DNA of 54,997 nt. Source: an uncultured Clostridia bacterium (lineage in GTDB: Bacteria; Bacillota; Clostridia; Oscillospirales; Acutalibacteraceae). The stretch lies in NCBI GenBank assembly GCA_937884975.1, contig CAKZZS010000065.1, positions 1-54,997 on the forward strand. Direction: 5' to 3'. A program made the translations under genes and the position numbers. The first letter of the stretch is position 1. Each line of letters opens with the position of its first letter. Below the pieces are notes generated by a model. That model saw only the letters and a program-made list of their open reading frames with translations, had not been told where the DNA came from and did no database searches. Below, in pieces: positions 43,692 to 51,644 of the stretch.

Positions 43692-43720
43692 TTGACAAAC
43701 AGAAATTATTGGTTTATAAT
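43692..43720 (+). promoter_or_regulatory. Consensus sigma-A promoter of the xis-int-mob operon
   Basis: TTGACA (43692-43697), a 17-base spacer and TATAAT (43715-43720): both hexamers are perfect. Such a strong promoter implies tight repression in the integrated state. Confidence 0.85.
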
Positions 43721-43722
43721 AC

Positions 43723-43752
43723 ATTACAGTAAATACTTTAAGTCGCTGTAAT
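43723..43752 (+). promoter_or_regulatory. Inverted repeat at the int transcription start
   Basis: ATTACAG (43723-43729) and CTGTAAT (43746-43752) flank an AT-rich core containing ACAGTAAATACTTTA. Nearly the same 15-base core (one mismatch) occurs near the right end at 54755-54769. Candidate operator or Xis site. Confidence 0.5.
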
Positions 43753-43914
43753 GCGCTACGCAGTATATTACATAAAAACTTAATGATCGTCTGAATTGAT
43801 AATTACGCCACGACCTGTTTACCGCAGCGAGCGAGACAACACCGTTCCTTGAGGAGTGGAGTTAATTCAGAGAGAACGGCGAAAACAAAAATCCAAACAG
43901 AAAGGAGGGATTAT

Positions 43915-44106
43915 ATGACCGGTAGTGCATTTATTACAGCAAAAGAAATTGCCGATGAGTTGGGAATGTCAATGGCTTATGCGTACAAGGTAGTAAGAAC
44001 CCTGAACGCAGAGTTAAAGGAACAAGGGTACAGCATAATCAGAGGCAAGGTTAGCAGAAAGTATTTTGAAAAGAAATATTATTACAGCGATGGAGGTGAG
44101 ATTTAA
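43915..44106 (+). CDS. Excisionase-like helix-turn-helix protein
   Basis: A 63-residue basic protein starting at ATG 43915 after AAAGGAGG; a longer frame upstream has no ribosome site. It has a winged or simple HTH-like region (FITAKEIADELGMSMAYAYKVVRTLNAEL). Its stop overlaps the integrase start (TAATG). Small HTH proteins at this location are usually the recombination directionality factor of Tn916- or Tn4451-like elements. Sequence alone does not prove this, but context supports Xis. Confidence 0.7.
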   Translation: MTGSAFITAKEIADELGMSMAYAYKVVRTLNAELKEQGYSIIRGKVSRKYFEKKYYYSDGGEI

Positions 44107-45194
44107 TGGCTGTAGTAAAAGATAAAGAGCGTGGTACTTGGCGAGTGTCCACCTATTACAAGGACTGGACAGGAAAGCAGTGCAAGAAAACCAAACGAGG
44201 CTTTAAGACCAAGCATGAAGCACTTGACTGGGAGAAGGAGTTTCTGCTCAACAAGGCGGGCGACATGAGTATGTTGTTCGGTGACTTTGTAGAAATCTAC
44301 CGTTCTGATTTGAGAAACAAGGTAAGGGAACATACTTGGATGGCAAAGAACAATATCATCGACAAAAAGATTCTTCCGTACTTTGCAAATCTTAAGATGA
44401 ACGAAATAAAACCGTCAGATGTTTTGCAATGGCAAAATGAACTGCTAAAGCATACGGACAGTAACGGCAAGACCTATTCGCTGACGTATCTGAAAACGAT
44501 TCACAATCAGCTCAGCGCTATTTTTAATCACGCAGTTAATATGTATGACTTAAAGAGCAACCCTGCTCGGAAGGCTGGCGTAATCGGTAAGAAGGAAAGC
44601 GAAAAGGAAATGCTGTTTTGGACAAAGGAAGAGTACCTGAAATTTTCAGAAGCTATGATGGAAAAACCGTTATCATTTTATGCGTTTGAAATTCTGTATT
44701 GGTGCGGACTTCGAGTAGGAGAACTGCTCGCCTTAACACCCGCTGACTTTGATTTTGAAAGAAAGACAATAAGGATAAATAAGTCTTATCAAAGATTGAA
44801 GCGTGAAGATGTGATTACTGCACCGAAAACGGATAAGAGTGTTCGGCAGGTGGATATGCCCGACTTCCTCTGTGAAGAAATACAGGATTATATCCATTCA
44901 ATCTATGGCGTTGAAAACAATCAGAGAATCTTCCCTGTAACCAAAAGTTATTTGCATCACGAGATGGACAGAGGCTGCGCTGAAACCGGAGTGAAAAGAA
45001 TTCGCATCCATGACCTGCGTCACTCTCATGTGTCCTTGCTCATCAATATGGGTTTTGATGCGGTAACAATTGGCAACAGAGTCGGTCACGAAAGTATCGA
45101 CATTACCTTCCGTTACGCTCACATGTTTCCTTCAACACAAAAGGACATCGTGAAGCGTCTGAATGCAGAAAGGAGAGAACAGGATGTCAGCTAA
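44106..45194 (+). CDS. int: Tyrosine recombinase/integrase
   Basis: A 362-residue site-specific recombinase. The N-terminal 55 residues (RGTWRVSTYYKDWTGKQCKK) form an AP2-like arm-binding domain. A SAM-like core-binding domain spans about 60-165. The catalytic domain shows Arg in WCGLRVGELLALT (about 201), Lys/Arg in TDKSVRQVDM, HxxR in IHDLRHSHVS (about 301), His in VGHESI and Tyr in TFRYAHM (about 336). All catalytic residues are present, so it should be active. It acts at the guaA attachment core. Translationally coupled to the xis-like gene. Confidence 0.95.
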   Translation: MAVVKDKERGTWRVSTYYKDWTGKQCKKTKRGFKTKHEALDWEKEFLLNKAGDMSMLFGDFVEIYRSDLRNKVREHTWMAKNNIIDKKILPYFANLKMNEIKPSDVLQWQNELLKHTDSNGKTYSLTYLKTIHNQLSAIFNHAVNMYDLKSNPARKAGVIGKKESEKEMLFWTKEEYLKFSEAMMEKPLSFYAFEILYWCGLRVGELLALTPADFDFERKTIRINKSYQRLKREDVITAPKTDKSVRQVDMPDFLCEEIQDYIHSIYGVENNQRIFPVTKSYLHHEMDRGCAETGVKRIRIHDLRHSHVSLLINMGFDAVTIGNRVGHESIDITFRYAHMFPSTQKDIVKRLNAERREQDVS

Positions 45195-45519
45195 ACGTTT
45201 AGACAGACACAACCGATGGCGGAGTATTACAGTAGGCTTTAGAGTATCACCCGAAGAAGCAAAGCAGCTTGACATAGCGGTTGCGTTATCGGGACTTACT
45301 AAACAGGATTATATCCTGAACAGGTTGATGAACAGAGAGGTTGTTGTGCAAGGAAATCCAAAGGTATATATCGCCCTGAAGCGACAGCTTGAAGAAGTGC
45401 TGCAAGAATTGAAAGCATTGCAGGGAGAAACTCCCTCTGAGGAATTGATTGACACTCTCTGTTTAATTAACCGAACCCTTTACGGAATGAAAGGCGAAAA
45501 AGAAAATGACTGTCCTTGA
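45184..45519 (+). CDS. MobC-like mobilization accessory protein
   Basis: A 111-residue protein starting at ATG 45184 (MSAKRLDRHNRWRSITVGFRVSPEEAKQLD), preceded by AAAGGAGAG and overlapping the end of int. The N-terminal half has the ribbon-helix-helix-like pattern of plasmid and transposon mobilization proteins (ITVGFRVSPEEAKQLDIAVALSGLTKQDYI). It precedes the putative oriT and the relaxase gene. Expected role: binding oriT DNA to help the relaxase nick. Confidence 0.7.
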   Translation: MSAKRLDRHNRWRSITVGFRVSPEEAKQLDIAVALSGLTKQDYILNRLMNREVVVQGNPKVYIALKRQLEEVLQELKALQGETPSEELIDTLCLINRTLYGMKGEKENDCP

Positions 45520-45649
45520 TGTATCTGTTGGCGCAGATACGGACAGCCATGCTATGTATAGCAATCATAGTATAAACAATCTTTTCGCCGATGTCAAATC
45601 AATAATATGGTTGTCTTTGTATGTTCGAGTTGCCTTTGCCTCGCAGAGC

Positions 45650-45711
45650 GCAATGCACTTTTGATACGTAAGTGTCAAAAGTGCCATTGCGTTACTCTTG
45701 GCAAGAGTAAC
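45650..45711 (+). promoter_or_regulatory. Putative origin of transfer (oriT)
   Basis: Two adjacent inverted repeats lie in the 250-base non-coding gap before the relaxase gene. The first (45650-45690) has about 18-base arms with one insertion and one mismatch (GCAATGCACTTTTGATAC against GTGTCAAAAGTGCCATTGC). The second (45691-45711) is GTTACTCTT-GGC-AAGAGTAAC, perfect. Relaxases of this class nick next to such hairpins. The nic site itself cannot be named. Confidence 0.6.
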
Positions 45712-45773
45712 AGAACCGAGAAATTTCGAATTTTACGAAGACAAATTAAAACTATGAAAGACAGGTGAAAAAT

Positions 45774-46907
45774 ATGTATTTATCAAGCATAAGCATTGAA
45801 CTCGGAAAGGGCGTTTTGAAGCATAACAACCGAAAATTTATTGCCGAAAATGTTGACAGAGAACGAACAAAAAACAATGTGGAATACAAAAATATTCCTC
45901 TCGAAGAAGCCTATCATATCCTCTTTGATGAAGCATTAGAGAGATACAATAATAAGCAAAAAAGAGCTGATAGGAAGATTAATAATTACCTTGAACACAT
46001 TCAAAAAGGTAAACAGGAAAAGCCCTTTTACGAGATAATCGTGCAGGTTGGTAACCGTGATGATATGGGTGTAGGCTCCCCAAACGAAAGACTCGCAAAG
46101 CGGATTTTGGAGGACTATTTACGACGGTTTGAGGAGCGAAATCCAAACCTGTTCGTCTTTAATGCGGTACTTCATATGGACGAAGCAACACCCCATTTGC
46201 ACATTGATTTTATCCCTTACACTACCCGAAGCACCCGTGGTTTAGATACCCGTGTATCTATGAAAAAGGCGCTGGAGGAGCAAGGCTTTGTCGGTTCCGG
46301 CAGGAGCGATACGGAAACAATGGCGTGGTTACAATCCGAAAAAGAAGCCCTTAGTTATGCTATGCAATGGCAGGGCGTTGAGTGGGAGAATCAGGGTAAT
46401 GACCGCGAGCACCTTTCCGTGTTGGAATTCAAAAAGGAACAGCGCAGCAAGGAATTAGCCGAGCTTGAAGGCAAGGTTGAAGATCTAAAAGAGACGGCTG
46501 ACAACCTTGAAAAAATGATTGAAACGGTAACGGTATTGTCAACCGATGAGGCGTTTGAGGAGGAGTACAAACTTCCTGAGCCTCAGAGGTTGGAGTCTGC
46601 AAAGAGTTACAAAGAGCGTGTTGAGGAAAAGTTTGAGAAACTGAAAGCATTTGTTAAGAGAGTTTTCGTTGAGCTAATGCAGGCGAGGAGTGAGAATAAA
46701 GCCCTACGAGCCACAAATCAAAATCTTGCCTTTGAGAATTCCGAACTCAGGGATACAAACAGAAACTATCAAAAGACAAACAGAAAACTGCACAAGCAGT
46801 TAACAGATTATCGACTGCTTCGCAAGGTGCTCGGCAGCAAAAATGTCGACAGATTACTTGAAGAAGCAAAAGGTAAAAACAAAAATGAAAAGGAGAAATC
46901 ATTATGA
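45774..46907 (+). CDS. MOBV-like relaxase (Mob/Pre family)
   Basis: A 377-residue protein starting at ATG 45774 with an AGGTG site; an in-frame GTG three codons upstream overlaps that site. The N-terminal 200 residues carry the plasmid recombination/mobilization enzyme pattern, with the metal-binding triad HMDEATPHLHIDF near residue 134. The C-terminal half (from about 220) is a long coiled coil (LEGKVEDLKETADNLEKMIE and NQNLAFENSELRD). It should nick oriT and pilot the strand during mobilization by a helper conjugative element. Confidence 0.88.
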   Translation: MYLSSISIELGKGVLKHNNRKFIAENVDRERTKNNVEYKNIPLEEAYHILFDEALERYNNKQKRADRKINNYLEHIQKGKQEKPFYEIIVQVGNRDDMGVGSPNERLAKRILEDYLRRFEERNPNLFVFNAVLHMDEATPHLHIDFIPYTTRSTRGLDTRVSMKKALEEQGFVGSGRSDTETMAWLQSEKEALSYAMQWQGVEWENQGNDREHLSVLEFKKEQRSKELAELEGKVEDLKETADNLEKMIETVTVLSTDEAFEEEYKLPEPQRLESAKSYKERVEEKFEKLKAFVKRVFVELMQARSENKALRATNQNLAFENSELRDTNRNYQKTNRKLHKQLTDYRLLRKVLGSKNVDRLLEEAKGKNKNEKEKSL

Positions 46908-47281
46908 AAAAAACAATTACAGATAAGAATAACGGACTTGATTACACGCTGGTTGGGGAGGTTTACCTCCCTAACCTCATCTCCACCGAAACGAATTATG
47001 AAATCGGTCACTGGGGACAAAGACATCTTGATTATATCAAGAAAAAACGTAAATCCTTTTATCTCAATCTCAAAACAAACTGCAAACTGAATTCATATCT
47101 GCACGATGTTGACGTCAGAGCAACCGAGATGTATGACCGCCTTGTGAACCAGCTCAAACAGCAGCAAGGAATCAACGAACAACTCAAAGCAGACGATATG
47201 ATGGCTTGGGTTCAAGCAATGAACAACATCACAAATCAGGCAAGAGAGATTGTTTATAACGAAGTCATTTATACAGTATAA
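46904..47281 (+). CDS. TnpV-family transposon protein
   Basis: A 125-residue protein matching the TnpV family of Tn4451-type mobilizable transposons: DYTLVGEVYLPNL, IGHWGQRHLDYIKKKRKSFY and a helical C-terminus. Its biochemical role is unknown. It overlaps the relaxase stop by four bases and ends at a strong hairpin, closing the mobilization operon. Confidence 0.85.
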   Translation: MKKTITDKNNGLDYTLVGEVYLPNLISTETNYEIGHWGQRHLDYIKKKRKSFYLNLKTNCKLNSYLHDVDVRATEMYDRLVNQLKQQQGINEQLKADDMMAWVQAMNNITNQAREIVYNEVIYTV

Positions 47282-47286
47282 CAACG

Positions 47287-47310
47287 AGGGCGAGAGTGAA
47301 ATCTCGCCCT
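47287..47310 (+). terminator. Terminator after tnpV
   Basis: AGGGCGAGA and TCTCGCCCT form a perfect stem with a GTGAAA loop and an AAAATT tail. About 180 bases of non-coding DNA follow, with no gene recognised, up to the next promoter. Confidence 0.75.
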
Positions 47311-47489
47311 AAAATTAAGCCATTTTGATTTATAGCCGATAGCGTTGCTTAAAACGATGTAGGATGTGTCACTAAAAAACTGAACGGATAAACCACGAAT
47401 TTTACAGGTCTTGAGCAATACTTTTTTGCTAAAAATCGCCTTATAAATCCCGAAAAGATATTTTGAATAAATTAATAAGAATTGTCATA

Positions 47490-47518
47490 TTGACAGTCTA
47501 AAAGAATTATGTTATCAT
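47490..47518 (+). promoter_or_regulatory. Promoter of the tetR-transporter unit
   Basis: TTGACA (47490-47495), 17 bases, TATCAT (47513-47518). Confidence 0.75.
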
Positions 47519-47520
47519 AA

Positions 47521-47537
47521 ACATACCAACGGTATGT
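47521..47537 (+). promoter_or_regulatory. TetR-type operator 1
   Basis: ACATACC-AAC-GGTATGT, a perfect 7-base inverted repeat directly after the -10 box and before AAGGAG. It is repeated with variation ahead of the transporter gene. Confidence 0.75.
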
Positions 47538-47548
47538 AAGGAGACAAT

Positions 47549-48196
47549 ATGAGTAGAAATAAATATCCGGAAGAAACCGTTACGCTCATTCTTGATGTAG
47601 CGCAGAAACTCTTCATTGAAAAGGGCTATGAGCATACAACCGTTCAAGATATTATTGATAATCTCGGCGGATTGACAAAGGGTGCTATCTATCATCACTT
47701 TAAATCAAAGGAAGAGATATTGAATGCTGTATGTAATCGCCTGTTTGCCAATAATTCGCTTTCAGCAAAGTGGAAAAACATACAAAAGGACAGTAATTTA
47801 AACGGTGCTGAAAAACTCAAGCGAATGTTTATTGAAGCCATCAATGATAAACAGGAGCAGGAGTTCAGAAAAATGGGAATTCATTTTCAGAATATGCCGC
47901 AGATGTTAAGCGATTTGCTTTTAAGAAATGTAAACGATATCGCCATCAATGCCTTTTTACCCGTTATTGAAGAGGGCGTTGCAGATGGCTCAATCCATAC
48001 AAATTACCCAAAACAGTTATCAGAAATGATTGCATTAATCGCAAATGTGTGGATTAGCCCTCTTGTGTTTCCTGTCAGCAATGAGGAAATGAAAGAAAAG
48101 TTTGAATTTGCAAATGACCTTATTAAAACTGTCGGAGTAGATATATCGAATATTTTCCCTGCTCTTGACGATATGAATAAGGAACTCAATCATTAA
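47549..48196 (+). CDS. TetR/AcrR-family repressor
   Basis: A 215-residue regulator. Residues 10-55 form the TetR HTH (LILDVAQKLFIEKGYEHTTVQDIIDNLGGLTKGAIYHHFKSKEEIL); the remainder is a helical ligand-binding domain with no recognisable ligand clue. It sits behind a strong promoter whose start region is covered by a palindrome, and a second copy of that palindrome precedes the following transporter gene. Autorepression and repression of the transporter are therefore expected. Confidence 0.92.
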   Translation: MSRNKYPEETVTLILDVAQKLFIEKGYEHTTVQDIIDNLGGLTKGAIYHHFKSKEEILNAVCNRLFANNSLSAKWKNIQKDSNLNGAEKLKRMFIEAINDKQEQEFRKMGIHFQNMPQMLSDLLLRNVNDIAINAFLPVIEEGVADGSIHTNYPKQLSEMIALIANVWISPLVFPVSNEEMKEKFEFANDLIKTVGVDISNIFPALDDMNKELNH

Positions 48197-48202
48197 AAAA
48201 TG

Positions 48203-48222
48203 CCGCAGGCTGTGGCTTGCGG
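48203..48222 (+). terminator. Hairpin after tetR
   Basis: CCGCAGGC and GCTTGCGG pair (one G-T) around TGTG. There is no T-run, so it is a weak terminator or mRNA-stability hairpin just upstream of operator 2. Confidence 0.45.
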
Positions 48223-48240
48223 TATATATTATATGATTAA

Positions 48241-48257
48241 ACATACCAAAAGTATGT
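48241..48257 (+). promoter_or_regulatory. TetR-type operator 2
   Basis: ACATACCAAAAGTATGT, with arms ACATAC/GTATGT, resembling operator 1 at 47521 and likewise just ahead of an AAAGGAG ribosome site. Confidence 0.7.
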
Positions 48258-48270
48258 AAAGGAGATTGTT

Positions 48271-49698
48271 ATGGAAAACACTTATACAAAGAAAGAGCGA
48301 AACAGATATTTGTTAGGCTTGTCAGGACAAAACATTCTTTATGGAATAATAACATCTTCACTTGCCTACTATTTGCAATTTACTATTCTAATTCCTGCAA
48401 TGTGGGTTGGAATTATACTCAGCACGACAAGAATTTTTGATGCTGTTAAGGATCCGTTTATCGGTGCGGTTATTAACAGAAATAACCGCAGTCTGAAGGA
48501 CTATTTACTTGCAGTACCAATACCCACGGCATTACTAACAATTCTATGCTTTGCGAATGGCGTATATTCTCAGAGCAATAGCGCGCTAAAGAACATCATG
48601 ATTGTTGTATCGGCATTTGTTTTCTATATCATTTGGGAAATTGTTTTTACGGTTGGCGATATACCAATTATAAGTTATCCGACTGTGCTGACAGACAAAG
48701 AAAGCGACAGAACAAAGCTCTTATCATTACGACCTATCGGTACAATGGCGTGTAGTATTAGCACTCTTGCTGTTCAGCCTATCGCTTTTGCACTTTCTGC
48801 TGCTTTTGGAGGAAGTGCAATAGATGAAAGAAATGCGTTTCTATTAACGGTTACTGCGTTTTCAGCAGTAGGAGGTATTTTGTTTCAATTAACAGCAATA
48901 GGTTCTGCACAGAGAGTTGCCGTCAAAACTGAACAGCAGAAGAATCAATTTAAGTATTTCATCACAAATCCGTTACTTAGAAAAATCAGCATATCAGGCA
49001 TACTCGGCAGCCTAAAATCAATGACGGGTGTAATCTTAACACCGCTTGTTGCTTATTATTTTGCAAGCAAAAATCCGTCCTCAACACTTTTATATACCAT
49101 TTTATTAGGTGCGGGAAGTTTTGTAGGAATGATTGTATCAATGATAATTGTGCCAAAGCTCACTACTAAAATAGGCACAAGGAAATTATATGTTGCTGTA
49201 AATCTAATCAATGTGTTTCCTAACATAATACTCTTTTTACTTTACTTAAAATATCCTAAAAATATGACAGACATACCGCAAATGGTAATGATGTTTATCT
49301 TAACTTTAATTGTCGGTTGTTGTGTGAGTATCGGAACGAGCGTGCAAACCTTAATAATATCAGAAGCAGTAGATTTAGAGGAAAGACTTTCGGGCAATAG
49401 ACCAACTGCATTATTCTTTTCGGTTCAGACTTTCATTATCAAAATCGGAGCAGGAATTTCATCACTTGCTGCAAGCATAGGTTATGCAGTCATTCATTTT
49501 TCATCGGCAGAAACAGAAGCACTGAATACTTATATTGCTAACGGCGGAATACCAAGGCTTGATGATAAATATAGTTCACTTATGACAATGTTGTTTTTTT
49601 TGTTTACAATTCCAGTTGCATTTAGTTCCTTGTTATCAGTGATACCATTTATTGAAATAAAGAAAAGCAGATTCAATAAAAATAGCTTAATACCATAA
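48271..49698 (+). CDS. GPH-family (MFS) transporter
   Basis: A 475-residue membrane protein with about twelve helices. It has the GPH-type N-terminal helix pattern (FDAVKDPFIGAVINRNNRS, the conserved Asp-rich loop after helix 2) and the IWEIVFTVGDIPIISYP segment. Under control of the adjacent TetR regulator it probably carries a sugar, glycoside or drug-like solute into or out of the cell. It belongs to the same broad family as the chromosomal transporter at 39428, but the two are not close copies. Confidence 0.85.
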   Translation: MENTYTKKERNRYLLGLSGQNILYGIITSSLAYYLQFTILIPAMWVGIILSTTRIFDAVKDPFIGAVINRNNRSLKDYLLAVPIPTALLTILCFANGVYSQSNSALKNIMIVVSAFVFYIIWEIVFTVGDIPIISYPTVLTDKESDRTKLLSLRPIGTMACSISTLAVQPIAFALSAAFGGSAIDERNAFLLTVTAFSAVGGILFQLTAIGSAQRVAVKTEQQKNQFKYFITNPLLRKISISGILGSLKSMTGVILTPLVAYYFASKNPSSTLLYTILLGAGSFVGMIVSMIIVPKLTTKIGTRKLYVAVNLINVFPNIILFLLYLKYPKNMTDIPQMVMMFILTLIVGCCVSIGTSVQTLIISEAVDLEERLSGNRPTALFFSVQTFIIKIGAGISSLAASIGYAVIHFSSAETEALNTYIANGGIPRLDDKYSSLMTMLFFLFTIPVAFSSLLSVIPFIEIKKSRFNKNSLIP

Positions 49699-49936
49699 TC
49701 CTTTTACAAGAATTATATATACTACAGTCTTTGTAAAACAGAATAAACAAATAAGCATTTAGAAGGCGTTTTTTGAGGGTAGTAATGATATACCATTGCC
49801 ACCCTCATTTTGACGTTTTGAAACGCAGTATTCATGCGGGTTTCAGAGCCCTAAAATGCTGACTTTTTTATTTGTAATAATTGCTGGATTTTATTCACGA
49901 AATGTGTTATAGTATAATGAGAAGTGAGGTGAGGAC
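49699..49936. other. Non-coding junction with promoter before the restriction cluster
   Basis: About 240 bases with no gene. It holds a TTTTACAA...TTTGTAAAA inverted repeat near 49703-49739 and a TTTATT/TATAAT promoter with 17-base spacing at 49890-49918, for the methyltransferase gene. Confidence 0.5.
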
Positions 49937-50938
49937 ATGAATTATATCGGTTCTAAATATTCGTTAATGGATTTCTTAACCGAAACAATAACCCAAGTTA
50001 CGGGAAGCGATGCTAACGGGAAGGTGTTTGCTGATTTGTTTGCGGGTACTGGAGTTGTAGGCAAAACCTTTAAAGAAAGAGGTTACCGTGTAATAGCAAA
50101 CGATATTCAATACTATAGTTATGTTCTCAACAAGCACCTTATTGGTAATGTCCCCCCGCTTGATGTAAATATTGTAGATGATTTAAACGCATTAACGGGA
50201 ATAGAAGGTTTTATTTATAAAAATTACTGTGCGGGTTCTGGTAGCGGCAGACAATATTTTACAGATTATAACGGGAAAAAGTGTGATTCTATTCGTATAG
50301 AATTGGAAAGGCTTAAAAACTGCGGAGAGATAGACGAGGCACAATATTTTTATCTCCTTGCAAGCCTTATTAACTCAATAGATAAATATGCAAATACAGC
50401 TTCAGTTTATGGCGCGTTTTTGAAGAAAGTTAAGAAATCTGCCGCAAAAGAATTTGAATTAGAACTGCTTCCGATAATTGACGGCGATAGAGAAAGCGAA
50501 GTACATAATGATGATATTAATAGTGTAATTAAACGCATTGGAGGAGATATTCTCTATCTTGATCCACCGTATAATGCACGACAGTATTGCACTAATTATC
50601 ATGTTCTTGAAACTATTGCGAGATATGATAATCCGGAGTTAAGAGGAAAAACCGGTTTGCGTGATTATACAATGCAAAAAAGTGCATTTTGTTCTTCAAG
50701 AACAGTTGTTGATGCTTTTGATGAGGTTTTAAGAAATGCTGAATTTAACTATATTTTCTTAAGCTATAACAATGAAGGTTTAATGCCATTTGAAGTTATC
50801 CGCAAAACAATGGAAAAATACGGAGAATATCAGCAGTTTAGTACAGATTATAGAAGATTTAAAGCTGATGTTGATGAAAACAGAAACTATAAATCCGACA
50901 AAACTACCGAATACTTACATTGCTTGATTAAAAAGTAA
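49937..50938 (+). CDS. D12-class DNA adenine N6-methyltransferase
   Basis: A 333-residue methyltransferase of the D12 class. Motif X is MNYIGSKYSLMDF, motif I is ADLFAGTGVVGKTF, and motif IV is LYLDPPYNARQY near residue 212, the DPPY form that methylates adenine N6. A target-recognition region lies between motifs I and IV. It probably protects DNA from the HNH endonuclease encoded immediately downstream. Its stop codon lies inside a terminator hairpin. The recognition sequence cannot be predicted here. Confidence 0.88.
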   Translation: MNYIGSKYSLMDFLTETITQVTGSDANGKVFADLFAGTGVVGKTFKERGYRVIANDIQYYSYVLNKHLIGNVPPLDVNIVDDLNALTGIEGFIYKNYCAGSGSGRQYFTDYNGKKCDSIRIELERLKNCGEIDEAQYFYLLASLINSIDKYANTASVYGAFLKKVKKSAAKEFELELLPIIDGDRESEVHNDDINSVIKRIGGDILYLDPPYNARQYCTNYHVLETIARYDNPELRGKTGLRDYTMQKSAFCSSRTVVDAFDEVLRNAEFNYIFLSYNNEGLMPFEVIRKTMEKYGEYQQFSTDYRRFKADVDENRNYKSDKTTEYLHCLIKK

Positions 50939-50966
50939 CTTCGCTGTTGTGAAGTTACTTTTTTTC
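50932..50966 (+). terminator. Terminator overlapping the methyltransferase stop
   Basis: AAAGTAACTTC (50932-50942) and GAAGTTACTTT (50951-50961) form a perfect 11-pair stem with an 8-base loop, followed by TTTTT. Confidence 0.85.
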
Positions 50967-50975
50967 TGCTATAAT
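50947..50975 (+). promoter_or_regulatory. Promoter of the restriction gene nested in the terminator
   Basis: TTGTGA (50947-50952) lies in the loop and 3' arm of the hairpin. TATAAT (50970-50975) follows at 17 bases. Confidence 0.6.
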
Positions 50976-51005
50976 TAGACTATAAACGACAAAGGTGGTA
51001 AGACT

Positions 51006-51635
51006 ATGAAATCATTTATAAAAGGCAGCAAGCCGTACCTTTTTGAAAAACTCGCACAGCCAGATGAAAATGGTGTAAGCCGGTGGGTATCCAAAACGGA
51101 ATTTGTTGGAGAATATGCAGAATTGATGTTCCAAAACGGCGCATCTTGGTGCAGGAAAGAATCTTCTATCGCAAGGAAGTATATCATTAAGTTTGATAAA
51201 AGCGTTACTCCCGGAAACAGCGTTGACAGGATTAAGTTGGATGGTTTTAGAGACGAGGACGACTGGATAGGAGGACAATCTATTCGAAGTGATATTAAAA
51301 ATCACTATAGGCAAAAGCGTTGTGTGGTGCTTGGCACATCAAACCCCGAAGTTGACCATAAAAACGGTTGGAAAAATGATAGCAACGCAATGAATGTTGG
51401 TACTCAAAAAATGGAAGATTTTCAGCCGCTCAGTAAGGCTGCTAATGATGCCAAAAGGCAGTTCTGCAAGGAGTGCAGACGAAGCGGCAAAAGATACGAT
51501 GCTAAAAAATTGGGATATCCAATGTCGTTTTATGCTGGAAACGAAAGCCACGATGGCACAGAAACGGGTTGTATAGGTTGCTTTTGGTATGATCCGATTG
51601 AGTTTAGAAAGCACTTAAAATATAACAAACAGTAA
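51006..51635 (+). CDS. HNH-type restriction endonuclease
   Basis: A 209-residue protein with a ββα-metal (HNH) core. The catalytic His lies in PEVDHKNGWKND near residue 119. The Asn-containing DFQPLSKAANDAKRQ follows, with zinc ligands in CKECRR and GCIGCFWYD at the C-terminal end. Position between two DNA methyltransferases marks it as the restriction enzyme of a type II system. It has its own promoter separated from the first methyltransferase by a terminator. The cut site is unknown. A nicking or homing role is less likely given the flanking methyltransferases. Confidence 0.8.
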   Translation: MKSFIKGSKPYLFEKLAQPDENGVSRWVSKTEFVGEYAELMFQNGASWCRKESSIARKYIIKFDKSVTPGNSVDRIKLDGFRDEDDWIGGQSIRSDIKNHYRQKRCVVLGTSNPEVDHKNGWKNDSNAMNVGTQKMEDFQPLSKAANDAKRQFCKECRRSGKRYDAKKLGYPMSFYAGNESHDGTETGCIGCFWYDPIEFRKHLKYNKQ

Positions 51636-51644
51636 GGACTAATT

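Noticed and set aside
49790..49870. Internal attachment-site remnant in the junction before the methyltransferase gene
   Set aside because: The GTTTCAGAGCCCT-type sequence looked boundary-like, but no matching repeat was found elsewhere in the element.
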